This document shows positions 1-11,439 of a stretch of 64,000 nucleotides of DNA, piece by piece. The translations under genes were made by a program, and so were the position numbers. The stretch lies in the NCBI GenBank assembly GCA_030765045.1, contig CM060964.1, positions 136,793,448 to 136,857,447 on the forward strand. Direction: 5' to 3'. Within the stretch, counting starts at the first letter, position 1. The number at the start of each line of letters is the position of its first letter. Under the pieces are notes generated by a model. That model was not told the origin of the DNA, made no database searches, and was given only the letters and a program-made list of their open reading frames with translations. The stretch is from Tenodera sinensis (lineage: Eukaryota > Arthropoda > Insecta > Mantodea > Mantidae).

Positions 1-105
1 TGTGCTATTGCATGAAACCTGAAAGCTGGAGTGTGGTGCAGCAAATGAAATAGGGCCCATTTTATATAATGAAACAATGAAGAATGATATCAGAGAGTAA
101 CTCTA

Positions 106-300
106 ATGCCATTTTTTTATCACTTGGCAGAAGAAAAATCATATGGTTGGTTCCAACAATATTCTGCAGCAGCACATACAGCCACTGAATCATTAAATGA
201 AATAAAAGAGATGTTTAAAGACAAAATTAGAAGTGCGGTTTTGTGGCCCCCTTGTGCCTTCGAACTAACACAATTTTTATTAATGGGGTTCTTGGCAAGT
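106..300 (+). pseudogene. Tc1/mariner-like DDE transposase fragment
   Basis: Translation shows a stretch (EEKSYGWFQQ, AHTATESLNEIKEMF, VLWPP) that matches the catalytic core of Tc1/mariner-type DDE transposases, where FQQDxATxHTA normally surrounds the second aspartate and WPPxSPDLTPxDFFLWG follows. Here the aspartate is replaced (FQQYSA) and the SPDLTPCDF segment is degraded to FELTQFLLMGF. The upstream 100 bases are also transposase-like but broken. It lies in the host gene's downstream intron region. A related fragment is at 36170-36560 on the other strand. Confidence 0.65.
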
Positions 301-486
301 GAGTGATAACATTGTTATGAGATGTGCTGCCTGTTTGAGAGCAGAAGCAGCATCTTCTATAAGGGAAGGCTTTTGATGCACCTCTGCCAGTACCAATTCC
401 CCAGTGACTCGCTTCTCTTGTGCAATGGAAAGAGCCTGCACACGGGTTACCATATAATATATGGACCCTATATCTTTCAATATCAC
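280..486 (-). other. Unassigned open frame with natural-looking codons
   Basis: A 68-codon minus-strand frame reads like ordinary protein (IAQEKRVTGELVLAEV, IEDAASALKQAAHLITML). It does not match the RhoGAP segment expected after the exon at 598-862, and no convincing pair of splice sites brackets it. It may be a scrap of an unrecognised repeat. I do not assign a function. Confidence 0.15.
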
Positions 487-597
487 ACTGCATTTCCCTT
501 CTACATAAGTACTTTCATAAGAACCATTTCCTCGTATTACTAAAGGTGAGCATTTTAATGCCTCAAACTACTGCATATTCATAAATGTATGTCTTAC

Positions 598-862
598 CAG
601 TACAGGTCCAGGGACAGTGTCAGGACCAGCAATCTTGTCAAGAGGAATGCCGAACAAAACCCCAGGAAGTGTACGTGATACATTGGACACTGGTGAAATG
701 ATTGGATAATCTGTACATTCTTCACCCTTGCTCATACTGCGTTTGAACACATGGGTTATTCTCATTGGTGATTTGCGGGTTTTCTTTGCACTAATAGTTG
801 CACCTGCAGGTTTCTTCAGGTCCATATTTATGTTGACACATGGATTGCTTTTCTGTTTACTC
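598..862 (-). CDS. ARHGAP20-like exon: linker and RhoGAP domain start
   Basis: This 265-bp exon follows an acceptor (TTCTTTCTCAG) and ends at a GTAAGA donor. It supplies one base to complete an arginine codon split with the exon at 21767-22047, then 88 open codons. The first two thirds are a basic, serine/threonine-rich linker (KKTRKSPMRITHVFKRS). The end, LPGVLFGIPLDKI followed by GPVL, matches the first strand and helix of RhoGAP domains in the ARHGAP20 family (QLFGISL..IC..D..PKPVL). The catalytic arginine is not in this exon and should lie in the next one, outside the window. Nothing is truncated or frameshifted inside it. Confidence 0.88.
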
Positions 863-1190
863 CTGAGAAAGAAGTATTAATACATACAAAAATGTTAGAC
901 TTGCTATGTAAAAGAAGTTGATGCATAATTCTATTATTATACTGGTATTTCTTTGTTTACTAGTCCTAATTTAGAAATAATCAAACCAAAGTAATTTTCT
1001 CTCACTTAGAGATAAAACAAATTTTCTCACCATTTGTTAGGAAAATAGTGCAGAAATTAATAAATAATCAAGTAAAATTGTATTTTCTTGCAAACACATA
1101 GGTTTGCAAATATTTCTATATTATTATCCAAGTCATTTTCCATCTTTCTTTATATCTTTACTTTGTGTATCGTTTATTCTCTTTTCCAAA
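863..1190. other. Intron sequence, nothing recognised
   Basis: AT-rich intron between the RhoGAP-start exon and the first Penelope remnant. I see no gene or repeat unit. Confidence 0.6.
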
Positions 1191-1194
1191 ATTT

Positions 1195-2240
1195 GATAAA
1201 GCAGGTGAAAGTGCTGGTGATGGTGGTAGCTGAGTTGCAGATTCATATATGAGCAAATTAGAGGTTCATGTCACAAGAGCATTTCCACACATATTCTAAA
1301 TTTGATTCAGGTATGTAGATGACATCTTTGCTATCATAGAGAGAAACAAAAAAGACTCAGGGCACAATAAAACCATTGAACTTGCGGGACATTTCTATCA
1401 AATTCACTACTGAAACAGATCATCATAGATGGCTACATTTTCTGGATTTTAAAATAATGAGAAATATGGGCAAATTAAAATATGGCAAATACAGAAAATC
1501 AACACACATAGACAATTATACCCAAAACAATAGTTTCAATCCAAAGGCTCGTCGGCATGCTATCTTGTCATAGTTATTTACATACTGATTAATATCCCAT
1601 TAACAACTATAGAAGAATATAAGAAAGAATTGGAGCACATTAAATATACTGCAGATTTGAATGGTTTCAAATCCAGTCTTACAACCAAATTGATTAATAA
1701 ACATAAAAGATGGAAAGCTATCAAAGACCTCAGTAAATTAAAAACAGGAAATAAACAAGAAAGATAATGCAAATTCACGTATCATTCAAAAGGGTTCAAT
1801 AAACTCAACAAGATTTTTAGAGATTAAAATATAAAAGTGGCTCCTCAAAACAAACAGTGTAAAAAATTTGCTCAACCAACCTTTAAAAAATACTACTACA
1901 AGTAATAAATTATCGGGAATTTACTGCATTACTTGTGAAGATTGTGATAAAATCTATGTATATTGGCAAAGCAAGAGGAATTTACAAATTAGATTGAAGG
2001 AACACTTCAGAAATATAAAATACAAACAGACAGAAAAATCAGCAATAGCTCATCATTTTTGGTTATGCAATCATAGTATTAGCCAAAAAATTTAACTTTT
2101 AAAACCGGCAAAGCTTCATTGGGAATTAACAGTGTGGGAGAATATTCATATCATCAAGAATAAGTATCAAATAATGAATTCTGAAGTATTGGCAATAGAT
2201 GACAGGAAGGGAGTAGACAAGGCCATCTTTATCTAACAGA
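1195..2240 (+). mobile_element. Penelope-like element remnant (RT + GIY-YIG)
   Basis: Two diagnostic pieces in the right order identify a degenerate Penelope-like retroelement. First, a reverse transcriptase palm with FRYVDDIFAI (about 1306-1335), followed downstream by HFLDFKI and YRKSTHIDNYTQ, the motif set typical of Penelope RT. Second, at about 1914-2090, SGIYCITCEDCDKIYVY plus RLKEHF, the C-terminal GIY-YIG endonuclease with its CxxC insert; the usual YIG is degraded to YVY. Stops and frameshifts break every part. Penelope-like elements use this RT/endonuclease pair for target-primed integration. It sits in the 20.9-kb intron, opposite in strand to the host gene. Confidence 0.8.
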
Positions 2241-2439
2241 CTTGAATACGGAAAAAGATTACGTTATCGACGTCATCACGGGAGGCTTATGTCTATCACC
2301 TATTTGTTTATTACGGGAATGCAACACATCAGTACGTGGTTGGAACGCTAAGAAGTTGCTTGTGCCTTACAACGTGTCAGTAAACAATTAAGTGAGCGAA
2401 AAATTAAATTACAAAGTGGTGTAGTTTTCAATACAAAAT

Positions 2440-3490
2440 GCCTAGGAAGCGTTGTGCCGGGTTATACCTCAAACTATAAAACTTCGTCCGATATGACACA
2501 ATGTTGGAGGACATTAATTTAAAAAAAAAAAAAAAATTCGTTTCCAAAGGATCCACACAGGAGGGATCAGTGGGCACATGCTATTCACAGGGATATTTAT
2601 GAACCAGGTGTGGTATGTATTAAACATTTTTCTGAACAGCTCATAGTGAAGGAATTTACTGCTACGCAAAATGATGGAAGCATTTTGTAGTACCTAGAAC
2701 AAGTCCTAAACTTACTGAAAATCCATAGCATTTCATAAATGACTCGAAGATGACAAAATTGTTGATTTTCAGAGCTTTAAAAATAGAATTTAGTGACATG
2801 AAATTAGAGGGATTCACTGTCATCATAAAAGAAAACGATGTAATTTTTGTGAAAATTGATACTGAAGAAATTCCTAAAATTGTAGCAGCATTAAAAGTTA
2901 ATTCCAATTTTATTATTTAGGTTCTATAGGGTAAAATTGTAATACTCAATAGTAAGTTTAAATGGCTTCTTGGTAAACAAATGATATTGGATAAATGGTC
3001 TAAATTTGATGCTCTTTTGGTTCACAACAGCAAGTGAACAAACAGAGCATAAACTACTTCAGGCCACCAACATTTTAAAGGAATGTTGGGAGGACATGAA
3101 TGAAGATTCCACAGAATATCTAAAACCTAATTTCCTAGAAGAGCAGGTAAAACTAGTCAGTCAAAAGTAAATTAAATATACGCCCGATACCCTGTTATGG
3201 GCGTGCTCAATTTATTTTTCTCACCCAGCAGCTTACAGACAGTTATGTGATTCCGATGTTCTTTCTTTACCCCATCCTGATTACCTCAGACAACTTTCTC
3301 AACCCTTCAGTCCTGATAGAAACTCTTGCATTTAAAATATTTATCAGAGAAGGTGAAAATGCTTGGTGATGACGAAAAAGTAGTAAATTTGTTGAGACAT
3401 ATGAACAAGAATTTCTTAATGTAGAAAAGCAGAGAAATTTAATTCTTCATTTAGGTGCTGAGACATGTGACATTAATAATATCAGTGCTG
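2440..3490 (+). pseudogene. THAP-domain P-element-like transposase remnant
   Basis: The start MPRKRCA followed by GYTSNYK, then DPHRRDQWAHAIHRDIYE and VVCIKHFSEQLI, is a THAP zinc finger (C2CH with conserved W and the CxxH pair). Downstream, YTPDTLLWA, HPAAYRQL and LSLPHPDYLRQL match the region after the THAP domain in P-element/THAP9-type transposases. Many stops and shifts interrupt it, and the THAP domain is split by a SINE tail with a poly(A) run (2481-2536). P-element-type transposases cut and paste DNA using a GTP cofactor; this copy cannot encode one. The catalytic core beyond 3490 is not visible. Confidence 0.75.
2481..2536 (+). repeat. SINE 3' tail fragment inside the THAP remnant
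   Basis: About 40 bases containing CGTCCGATATGACACAATG followed by an A15-type run match the 3' end of the SINE family seen complete at 24381-24620 and 55429-55650. The fragment interrupts the THAP coding sequence, so it inserted after the P-element-like gene. It is heavily 5'-truncated. Confidence 0.75.
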
Positions 3491-4475
3491 ACTGTAATGC
3501 TAGTGATTGCGAGTTACCGGGTGGTATTTTGACGAGGAAAGTAATAAAAGTAACAACCAACATCCTCTTGAAAAACTACTGCATTATTAAACAAGACAGT
3601 TTGGTATTATCTACAGGAAAAAAAAAAAAAAAAAAGAAAAAAGAAAGAAAGAAAGAAAGAAACTGGAGAAATATTTGCATTGAGAAGGTAAGAAGCATGC
3701 TCTGCCATTAACAACTATGCAAAGCATGTTTTCCACTAACATAGTAACACACATTAACTTTTAATACGATATGTGAAAATATAAATAAATGTACGCTTTC
3801 TCCAGTGCAGAAATCCTGTAAAACATGTGTTTATTCCGTATAAATTGCTTGGAACGTCAGCCTCGCGTTGTGATGTCACGAATCGCATATCCAGGCCTTT
3901 TACTTAGAGATGGCCTTGGAGTAGACCACTCAAAAAGGGAAAGGGAAGACAGTGACTTGACAAGGAAATCAGTTGGCTGCCGGTTGACGATGGAGAGGAT
4001 CCTCTCCAAAACTAGTTCTGAAGCATTTTTAAAGTAAGTGGCGTTAAGTGTTCCTTAAAAGTCTAGAAACATAAGTTTATAAATTTTAATTTTATTACTG
4101 TTACTCTTATGTTTAGTTTGCAATACCAATATTATCCAGAAGATCTTATTTATGCTATTTAGATATTTTTACAGCATAGATTTCAAGATGGAGAATTCTC
4201 AAGCTGGAAAAATGGTGGTGATGACCTTAAATGAACAGCTGAGATAATGATTTTGTAAAGAAAAACATAACCTACAAGATAAGCTACAAATTCAGATGAC
4301 AGTGCTCTTCCAGAATATAATGCTCCTCCTTCAGAGGATGACATTATCTTGGGGCTGACACTTTCAAGCACACGTAAAAACCATCAGTCTGGGCCAGGTT
4401 TGAACCTGTGACCTTGGGATCAGTAGACCAGTGTCTAATGAGTCATTCAGCCCTATGCTAACAAACTGACATAAT
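3491..4475. other. Intron sequence with A/GAAA simple repeat
   Basis: Contains an A-run passing into (GAAA)n at about 3618-3661 and a tRNA-like fragment described separately. The rest is AT-rich and unrecognised. Confidence 0.6.
4390..4455 (-). repeat. tRNA-derived SINE head fragment
   Basis: On the minus strand an A-box-like segment (TGACTCATTAGACACTGG) and a B box (GGTTCAAACC) are spaced as in a tRNA. No matching acceptor stem or 3' CCA-side pairing is seen, so this is a SINE head rather than a tRNA gene. Confidence 0.5.
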
Positions 4476-4479
4476 GCAA

Positions 4480-4985
4480 TTGACAAATGAAGAAAGAGCC
4501 CCTTCTGAATCTCAGTGCATGATCAGTACAAGAATAAAGTATGCAATATCAGTCAGTGAAAGGAAAAGGTCAAAATATGATCCTATGTCAGTAATCATGA
4601 CCTAAAATCGGCCTTTGAGAGAGAAGTATGTATGTGAAAATGCTCCAAAAGCATATCAAAAGAAAGGAGTAAATTGCTAAATTCTGAAAAATTGGAGCTG
4701 AAAGGCAGAAAGAAAAGAAGTTCTTTCATTCTTCATCACATCTCATCCATTCCCCCAAAGCAAAGGACTGTTAATTTTGTGAAAAATGAAGGTTTCAGAA
4801 AAAGCAAGTCTCCTACATACTCACTTAAAAGTGATAATGGGACTTCATATATGATATGTAAAACATTCTTTCTGACAATTCATGTTTTCGAGAATAATAA
4901 TGATAAAATAGTTTGTGATGCACTAAGGAACAAGACAAATTCTGTTACTCCCCTAGAAGACAAAAGATGTGCTGCATAACAAAAT
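4480..4985 (+). pseudogene. Repeat-encoded protein fragment with CKTFFL motif
   Basis: A 101-codon frame from 4674 contains SYMICKTFFLTIHVFENNNDK, preceded by paired cysteine/lysine-rich and FSxFYxL-like regions. The arrangement (a basic cysteine region, then CKxFFLxTLxIS, then the next domain) recurs at 30030-30465 and a downstream part of the same family at 8880-9165. I recognise it as a protein family multiplied in insect genomes with transposons, but cannot name its superfamily. No intact start or catalytic domain is visible. Confidence 0.5.
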
Positions 4986-5009
4986 TAATGAGAAGTTATA
5001 TGTCAATAC

Positions 5010-5355
5010 AGTCGTGTCCTTAGTGCTGTGGTAGCACTTCTGCTTACCAAGTGGGAGACCCAGGTTCGATTCCTGGTACCGGTATGGGGATTTTCTTCTG
5101 CTGGGAGACCTGGTCTGGGGTACACTCAGCCTCGTTAGGTTCCTGAGGAGCCAATTGAGGAGCTACTTTAGAATTAGTGGTCCCTAGACACGAAGACTGC
5201 ATAACTGGCCAGAAGGGCCCGGGGCACTGATGTTCTATTCTCCAGTAATGCATCCCACGCATGACACCTGTAGTGGGCAGAGGTGGGGGATGCAGTGGCT
5301 GGGGAGTAGCTCTTGACCTCGTTAGGGCTGTTGCATCAGGGTTTAATTTTATTTT
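5010..5355 (+). repeat. tRNA-derived SINE, family 3
   Basis: Begins with an RNA polymerase III type promoter (A box in GTGCTGTGGTAGCACTT, B box CAGGTTCGATTCCTGG), followed by a body with CACTCAGCCTCGTTAGGTTCC and GAGGAGCTACTT. The same body recurs at 35190-35470, which shows it is an interspersed family. It ends in a T/A-rich stretch. Confidence 0.75.
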
Positions 5356-5454
5356 TAGTATATGTCAATACATAAACATTTTTAACCCAACCATATTACG
5401 TTACTGCAGGAAACATGTATCTAATCGCCTTTACCTTACAAGTGACTAACCTGA

Positions 5455-6831
5455 CTGCCCCCTCCAAAGGAATGTCGCCTTGACGTGGCGGAGGGACTCA
5501 GTACCCGATGATCCAGACGGTCTACTAAGTGTGTCATTTTTGACTACAGGTAGGCAAGAGGTGAGGGGAAGCAAAGAACAGTCCACAACAGGTAGATGAG
5601 GCTCGATAGTTTTGCACGACGACTCATCTAGGAGAAGAGGACTCCGAAATCACACTTCCCCAGAGGGTCCTACCTGGTTCACGGTAGGTACTGGTTTGGC
5701 ATACCCAGGGCCCTGAGCCATACTCTCGATTGGATTCCTCTAAGCAGTGAGAGGGCACATGCCAAACACCCAAACAACTTTGGTCCACTTTTGTGTTTGA
5801 TCTCCCACCTGATACCTCCCTGTACACAGTCTGATGAATAACCTACACACGGGTTGTAGGTGGACGGGGAGACGCAAGGGGTGACTGGGTAACCACATAA
5901 TTCCCAGCCCCTGGTTATCATGTAGGATCTGTGTTTGTATCCGCTAATAAAGGTCAGTCCTGGGAACAAGCCATTGCATGAGCTGATGCACTCCTGAAGG
6001 CGATAGGGTCCCTCTGTCTATACATTGGGAAGTGAGACCCTAGGGTGCGCAAGGTCCAGGCCAGGACTCTCACCTAAGCCGGGATGGTGCCCAGGATGTG
6101 AGCATGCCATCGGAGACATTTGCAATGGTGGCGGATATCACCATGAGTTCAAAAACTCAAAACAACAAAAACAGCAAAGTTAGAGGAAAGGAAGTAGTCA
6201 AGTGTTGTGGTCCTCACTACTTGGTTACTTCTAGGACTGAGGAAGGCAAAAAGTTTTTATCGGTGAGCCCATTTGTAATCCAGAAGAGCCTGGATAAGAT
6301 AGCTGGTCCAGTGAAGTCATGAACTAGATCTCATAATGGCACACTCCTGGTTGAAGCCCATTCAGCAGACCAGGCAGCTAAAATACAAAAAGCAAACATG
6401 TTAGCCAGCTATCCAGTACGTGTCGACCTTCAAAAAACTTTGAACTCGTCACGCGGTGTGGTTAATATCCGCGCATTAGATGAATTAAGTGTTGAGGAGA
6501 TTAAGGAAAACCTACAGGAACAAGGTGTTACATGTGTTTATTGGGTTCATCGCAAAGAAAGTGGTGAATTGAAGCCTACTCATACCCTGTTCCTAACCTT
6601 TGATCGGGTAGATCTCCCTCAAAGGATTAAGGCAGGATATGAAACAATAGAAGTAAGGCCATACATCCCCATCCGATCAGGTGCTTTAAGTGTAACCACT
6701 TTGGACACACAAGCAAACTGTGCAACAGAGCAGCTAACTGCGTCAACTGTGGAGGCGTTGTTCACGACGCTCTATGTTCATTGCCTCCCAGTTGTGTGAA
6801 CTGCAGTGGCGAACTTCCAGCTAATTCCCAA
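5455..6831 (+). mobile_element. I/Jockey-group LINE, 5' region and ORF1 (LINE-B)
   Basis: The left part looks like a LINE 5' UTR (TCGCCTTGACGTGGCGGAGG near 5470). From about 6098 a broken ORF1 is readable: a conserved block (LSVSPFVIQKSLDKIAGPVK, GTLLVEA, ASYPVRVDLQKTLN, VRPYIP), then in a shifted frame zinc knuckles CFKCNHFGHTSKLC, CVNCGGVVHDALC and CVNCSGEL. This is the nucleic-acid-binding gag-like protein of LINEs with CCHC knuckles. A stop at about 6320 and a frameshift near 6680 inactivate it. The element stops abruptly at 6831, where a (GTGA)n tract and an oppositely oriented LINE 3' end begin. Confidence 0.8.
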
Positions 6832-7296
6832 GTGAGTGAGTGAGTGAGTGAGTGAGTGAGTGAGTGAGTGAGTGAGTGAGTGAGTGAGTGAGTGAGTGAG
6901 TGAGTGAGTGAGTGAGTGAGTGAGTGAGTGAGTGAGTGAGTGAGTGAGTGAGTGAGTGAGTGAGTGAGTGAGTGAGTGAGTGAGTGAGTGAGTGAGTGAG
7001 TGAGTGAGTGAGTGAGTGAGTGAGTGAGTGAGTGAGTGAGTGAGTGAGTGAGTGAGTGAGTGAGTGAGTGAGTGAGTGAGTGAGTGAGTGAGTGAGTGAG
7101 TGAGTGAGTGAGTGAGTGAGTGAGTGAGTGAGTGAGTGAGTGAGTGAGTGAGTGAGTGAGTGAGTGAGTGAGTGAGTGAGTGAGTGAGTGAGTGAGTGAG
7201 TGAGTGAGTGAGTGAGTGAGTGAGTGAGTGAGTGAGTGAGTGAGTGAGTGAGTGAGTGAGTGAGTGAGTGTGTGAGTGAGTGAGTGAGTGAGTGAG
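6832..7296 (+). repeat. (GTGA)n microsatellite, about 116 units
   Basis: Almost perfect tetranucleotide array of 465 bp with one visible interruption near 7270. It abuts the 3' end of an inverted LINE. The sister LINE at 39973 carries only three GTGA units at the same place, so this array is probably the expanded 3' tail of the LINE. Confidence 0.97.
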
Positions 7297-8025
7297 TTGG
7301 GTTTAAGGGCCCATCGACAACTAGGACATTAGGGTTCAAAGTCCGAAAATAAAAACAAGTAAATTAGTAAAAGCTCACCCCTAAAAAAGTTAAAACGTCA
7401 AAGTTAAAATAACTAAAATGGAAAGTTAAAAGTATAAAAATGTGAGTTAAAACGGCTAAAAGTTAAAACTGGTAAAAACTTAACCTGGTAAGACCGTTAA
7501 AAAGCTAAAACCACCCTAAAATCCTAATTCCGCCAAGATAAAAAACACCTTATACTTGCTTGCCAAAATCAATCTTGGCAACAAACCGCAATACTGTATT
7601 TACAGCTACTGGGTCGTTGCCTAAAACAGAGCACAGTGCAAGGCCCAGGCCAACGGACTGGCACTCACGAGTGTATTTTGGACAATCAAGAAGGACATGT
7701 GCGACGGAGAGTGGAACATTGCACGTCGCACAGACAGGCTCTGGATCACCACGCAAAAATTGTCCATGCGTGGTTCGAGTGTGGCCTATCCTCAGGCATG
7801 TTAACACCACTTCTTCTCGCCTGGAATCCCTGTAGCTGGTCTGCTAGGGTTGTACAGTGTCCTTTATTGTCTGTAACTGACTGCCAGTTAACGCTTCCCA
7901 AGATTGCTGCCAGTGAGTAAATAGATGGCAACGAAAGTACTTCTGCACATCCATGTATGGGAGCGTACAGGTGGAATATTCCGGAAGGTGACAAGCAGAT
8001 TTTGCAGCCACATCTGCCGCCTAAG
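7297..8025 (-). mobile_element. 5'-truncated LINE-A copy (3' UTR and ORF2 end)
   Basis: Read on the minus strand: PYMDVQKYF, HWQQSWEAL, VVLTCLRIGHTRTTHG, then CATCNVPLSVAHVLLDCPKY, the region after RNase H in I-group LINE ORF2 with its terminal cysteine/histidine motif. The 3' UTR follows and ends in CGATGGGCCCTTAAACCCAA next to the GTGA tract. The same segments occur in the longer LINE-A at 39973-46900, so both belong to one family. The copy begins in the RNase H tail, a normal 5' truncation from incomplete reverse transcription. Confidence 0.85.
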
Positions 8026-8875
8026 CTAAGTTTTTTACTGTTTGGTAGTGAAGGTCAATTACACGTTTTTAACTTCTTCTGTACATATCAGAGTGCAACA
8101 AGCAGCATTTTGAACTGTAATGAATGTGAACGTGTGAGAGAAAAATATGCCAGGAAACCAAAGACAGGCTATGCATATTGCTCAAGTGTTTCCGTGTGGT
8201 TCACTATGAGGAAAACACATGTTATAGAGAGAACGTTGCATTTCCTAGAAACCTACTGCTCCAAATATGGAATCTGAGTGTTTGTAATCAACAAAGTGGG
8301 AATGCAGAAAAAAATAGTGGGAGTGATTCTTCTGTAACTTTAATATTTACCAGTTGATGAATTATAAAGTTCTATAAAAACTATAAAAATTGTGAAAAAA
8401 TTATTTTTTCAAAGGTAATAATTTTCATTAAATAAACCAAAGCATTAGAAAAATATTTGCTCCTAACACTCTTTTTAGAGTAGTTCTATATAACAGAATA
8501 ATATTTAAAATTATGAAAATTTTGAAATCTTCATTGTGTGGAGATTTTAGATACAGTGTCAAAACAACAGCTAGGAAAGACAATAAATTTAAAGGTGTTG
8601 AAGATTACAATGAAAATTCGAATGTACATTATTCCTTATATGTACCTATTATGTCTGACATGAGTTTGCACAAAATCCGCTAATAATTATTGTAGAATTT
8701 AGAAATTTCACCTATGCGCACTAACACCTTTGGCAAGAAGCTCTTTTTCAAAGAATTAAAAAAAGTTCAATAAGTACTTTCTAGCACCATCTGAACAGCA
8801 AGAGAGATTGCTCAACATTACTCTCTGAATACACAAGTGCACAGCCAAAAATAAAAAATGGAGTGTTTCTCATTT
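8026..8875. other. Intron sequence, nothing recognised
   Basis: Contains an open frame at 7957-8277 whose right part I cannot assign (ECERVREKYARKPKTGYAY). The rest is AT-rich and featureless. Confidence 0.5.
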
Positions 8876-8879
8876 CTGA

Positions 8880-9165
8880 TTTCTATGGTAAATTCAAAAG
8901 AAATTAGTGCTAATAAAATTTTAACAAGATGCTTAAAACTTGGACACACCCTTGTGGCTGCTGACTGATTTCACCACAATGTCAATGAAAAGGCACGGAA
9001 ACAAACCATATGACTTTGCAGATTTTGTAGATGTTGTAAAGGCAGAAGCTCCTCAAATGGAAGTCCTAGCTATGGAGTTTCAGCACTTTTTTCATTTGGC
9101 CTGATTATTCCTCACAATACAAATGAAACCAGATTTAACCAAAGTGTTATGCATATGAAATAGCT
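8880..9165 (+). pseudogene. Repeat-encoded protein fragment, YDFADFVDVV motif
   Basis: Shifted frames give LKTGHTLVAAD followed by KARK and PYDFADFVDVVKAEA, a segment found in the later part of the same multiplied protein family as the CKTFFL fragments at 4480 and 30030. Stops remove any coding capacity. It ends just before the (AACAGT)n array. Confidence 0.45.
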
Positions 9166-9207
9166 GAAATAACTTTTCACACAGATCGTTCATTTTTTTC
9201 TTTTCAT

Positions 9208-9637
<430 letters not shown>

Positions 9638-10960
9638 TTGATTTCATCCAGTTTATCATACATATGATTTTGGACATGTCAGAAATACAATTACATATTT
9701 ACAAACTGGTTTCTCAGATTTCCTTCAAGTCGTATAAACATTTATTAATCAGATACATCCTCAACTTCCTTTCACATTGCTGTTTAGAAACTTCAGCTAC
9801 AGATTTAATGTCTTGTGGTAGTTTGTTGTAAAGTGTGATTCCAGAAACATATATATCTTTTAAGATACACTTTATTCACACGATGCCTAAAATAGTCCAT
9901 GTTTCCTCTTGTATAGTGTTCATGAATTTGGTTGTTTTTGATTGGTTTAAACTTATCAATTACATACATTATTGCTCTGAATGCATAGAGAAAGTAGATG
10001 GTAAGTAGTTTATTATTGATAAAGGTTTCCTTACATGATTCCCTTGCTTTTAGGTTAAACATGATTCTGATACATTTCTTTTGATATATAAGCAATTTGT
10101 CCATATGCATTTTTGCAGCAGCACCCCAGATTTCAATCCCATAAAGTATGTGTGGATAGAAACATCCATAGTATATTAGTTTCAATATATTACTGTCACT
10201 GTAATTGCTGAAGTATCTAAGTAGATATACTGTTTTACTAATTTTCCCACATATATGTTCAATATGTTCAGCCCATGTTAGCCTATTATCAACAATAAGA
10301 CCTAAAAATGTGTGTGTTTTTGTTTCAAGGATACTGTTACTATCTACTTTTAGTGTCATATTACTACCATTTTTATTGAATTGCATCATTTTAGTTTTTT
10401 ACATGTTGCAGTGTAGATTTATTGATTTAAAGTAATTTAACAACCAGGAAGTGGTATTATTTAATGTAGTATGAGTATTTAATCCTTCTACCGTTTTATT
10501 CCAACATATAGCTGTGGTATCATCTGCGTAAGTTACCACTGAAGCATTCGGGGGATTTTTAATATCATTAATATAAATAATCAACAGTAAAGGCCCCAAC
10601 ACTGTCCCTTGAGGTACACCATACTTCACAGTTTTCGAATCTGATTTTACTTTTTGTATGCATCTCCCTTTTTTGTACGATATTTCGGTAAACTGTTTTC
10701 TTCCAATCAGATAACTACAAATTAAATCCAAGGGTAATCCTCTTATGCCAAAGTTTTCCAATTTAGTAATTAAAATATTATGGTTGACGGAATCAAAGGC
10801 CTTAGATAAATCAAAAAATAATGTACTGACCTTCTCATTATTTTCTAGATTCTCAACTATTTCATGTATGGACTGAATAATGTCAGCATGCTCCATTATG
10901 TTGGTAATATTACATGCATAATATAACTTAATAACAATTTCTATACACAATATTACATAA
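9638..10960 (-). mobile_element. 5'-truncated LINE with YADD reverse transcriptase (LINE-E)
   Basis: The minus strand encodes a reverse transcriptase: LFFDLSKAFDSVNHNIL, GVPQGTVLGPLLLIIYINDI, VTYADDTTAI (about 10518-10541), then FLGLIVDNRLTWAEHI and LKLIYYGCFYPHILYGIEIWG. One stop between the two long frames (10399-10950 and 9805-10389) breaks the gene; otherwise it is well kept and so fairly young. Motifs fit CR1/L2/Jockey-like LINEs. There is no endonuclease part, so the copy is 5'-truncated at about 10960. The 3' end runs into (ATT)n on its own strand. Confidence 0.88.
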
Positions 10961-11430
10961 ATTTATGCATGATACCTAATTTTGCACAGTACATTGTTTT
11001 TCTCGTTCTTAAACCATCTTCTATGCCAGGCATCACAAATTTTGGTCTCCTGAGACAGCGCCTGAACTGTGACACAACTTCCACAACACAACATCTCTCT
11101 TCTCACTGAACCCCCTCCCCTAGTTTAGGCAGCATTATCATCATTGGCTCAGTCTGCTTTTTCAGTTCTGCGCATTCTACTGAGAGTTCAGGAAAACTCC
11201 AGTTAGGGCTCAATGAGACGAGAAATATATTTGGTGTAGTAAACATCAGAATGTAAGATGTGCTATCATATATTTTGGAAAATTGGAAAGGCAATGAAAT
11301 CTTTTAAAGATGCATAGTTTATAAAATTCTATGTGATGTCACTAATATAATATTTCCCCAACAAGCAGATTCAAGTTCTTAAAATATATGTCTATCTCCT
11401 AACATTGTCCAGACTAGAGTGCTAAAGACT
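10961..11430. other. Intron sequence, nothing recognised
   Basis: No gene or repeat seen between the YADD LINE and the hAT fragment. Confidence 0.5.
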
Positions 11431-11439
11431 GCAGAAGTT

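Noticed and set aside
6821..7339. 172-codon minus-strand frame of repeated THSL units
   Set aside because: It is the translation of the (GTGA)n microsatellite; a 4-bp period gives no stops in this frame, so the opening is automatic.
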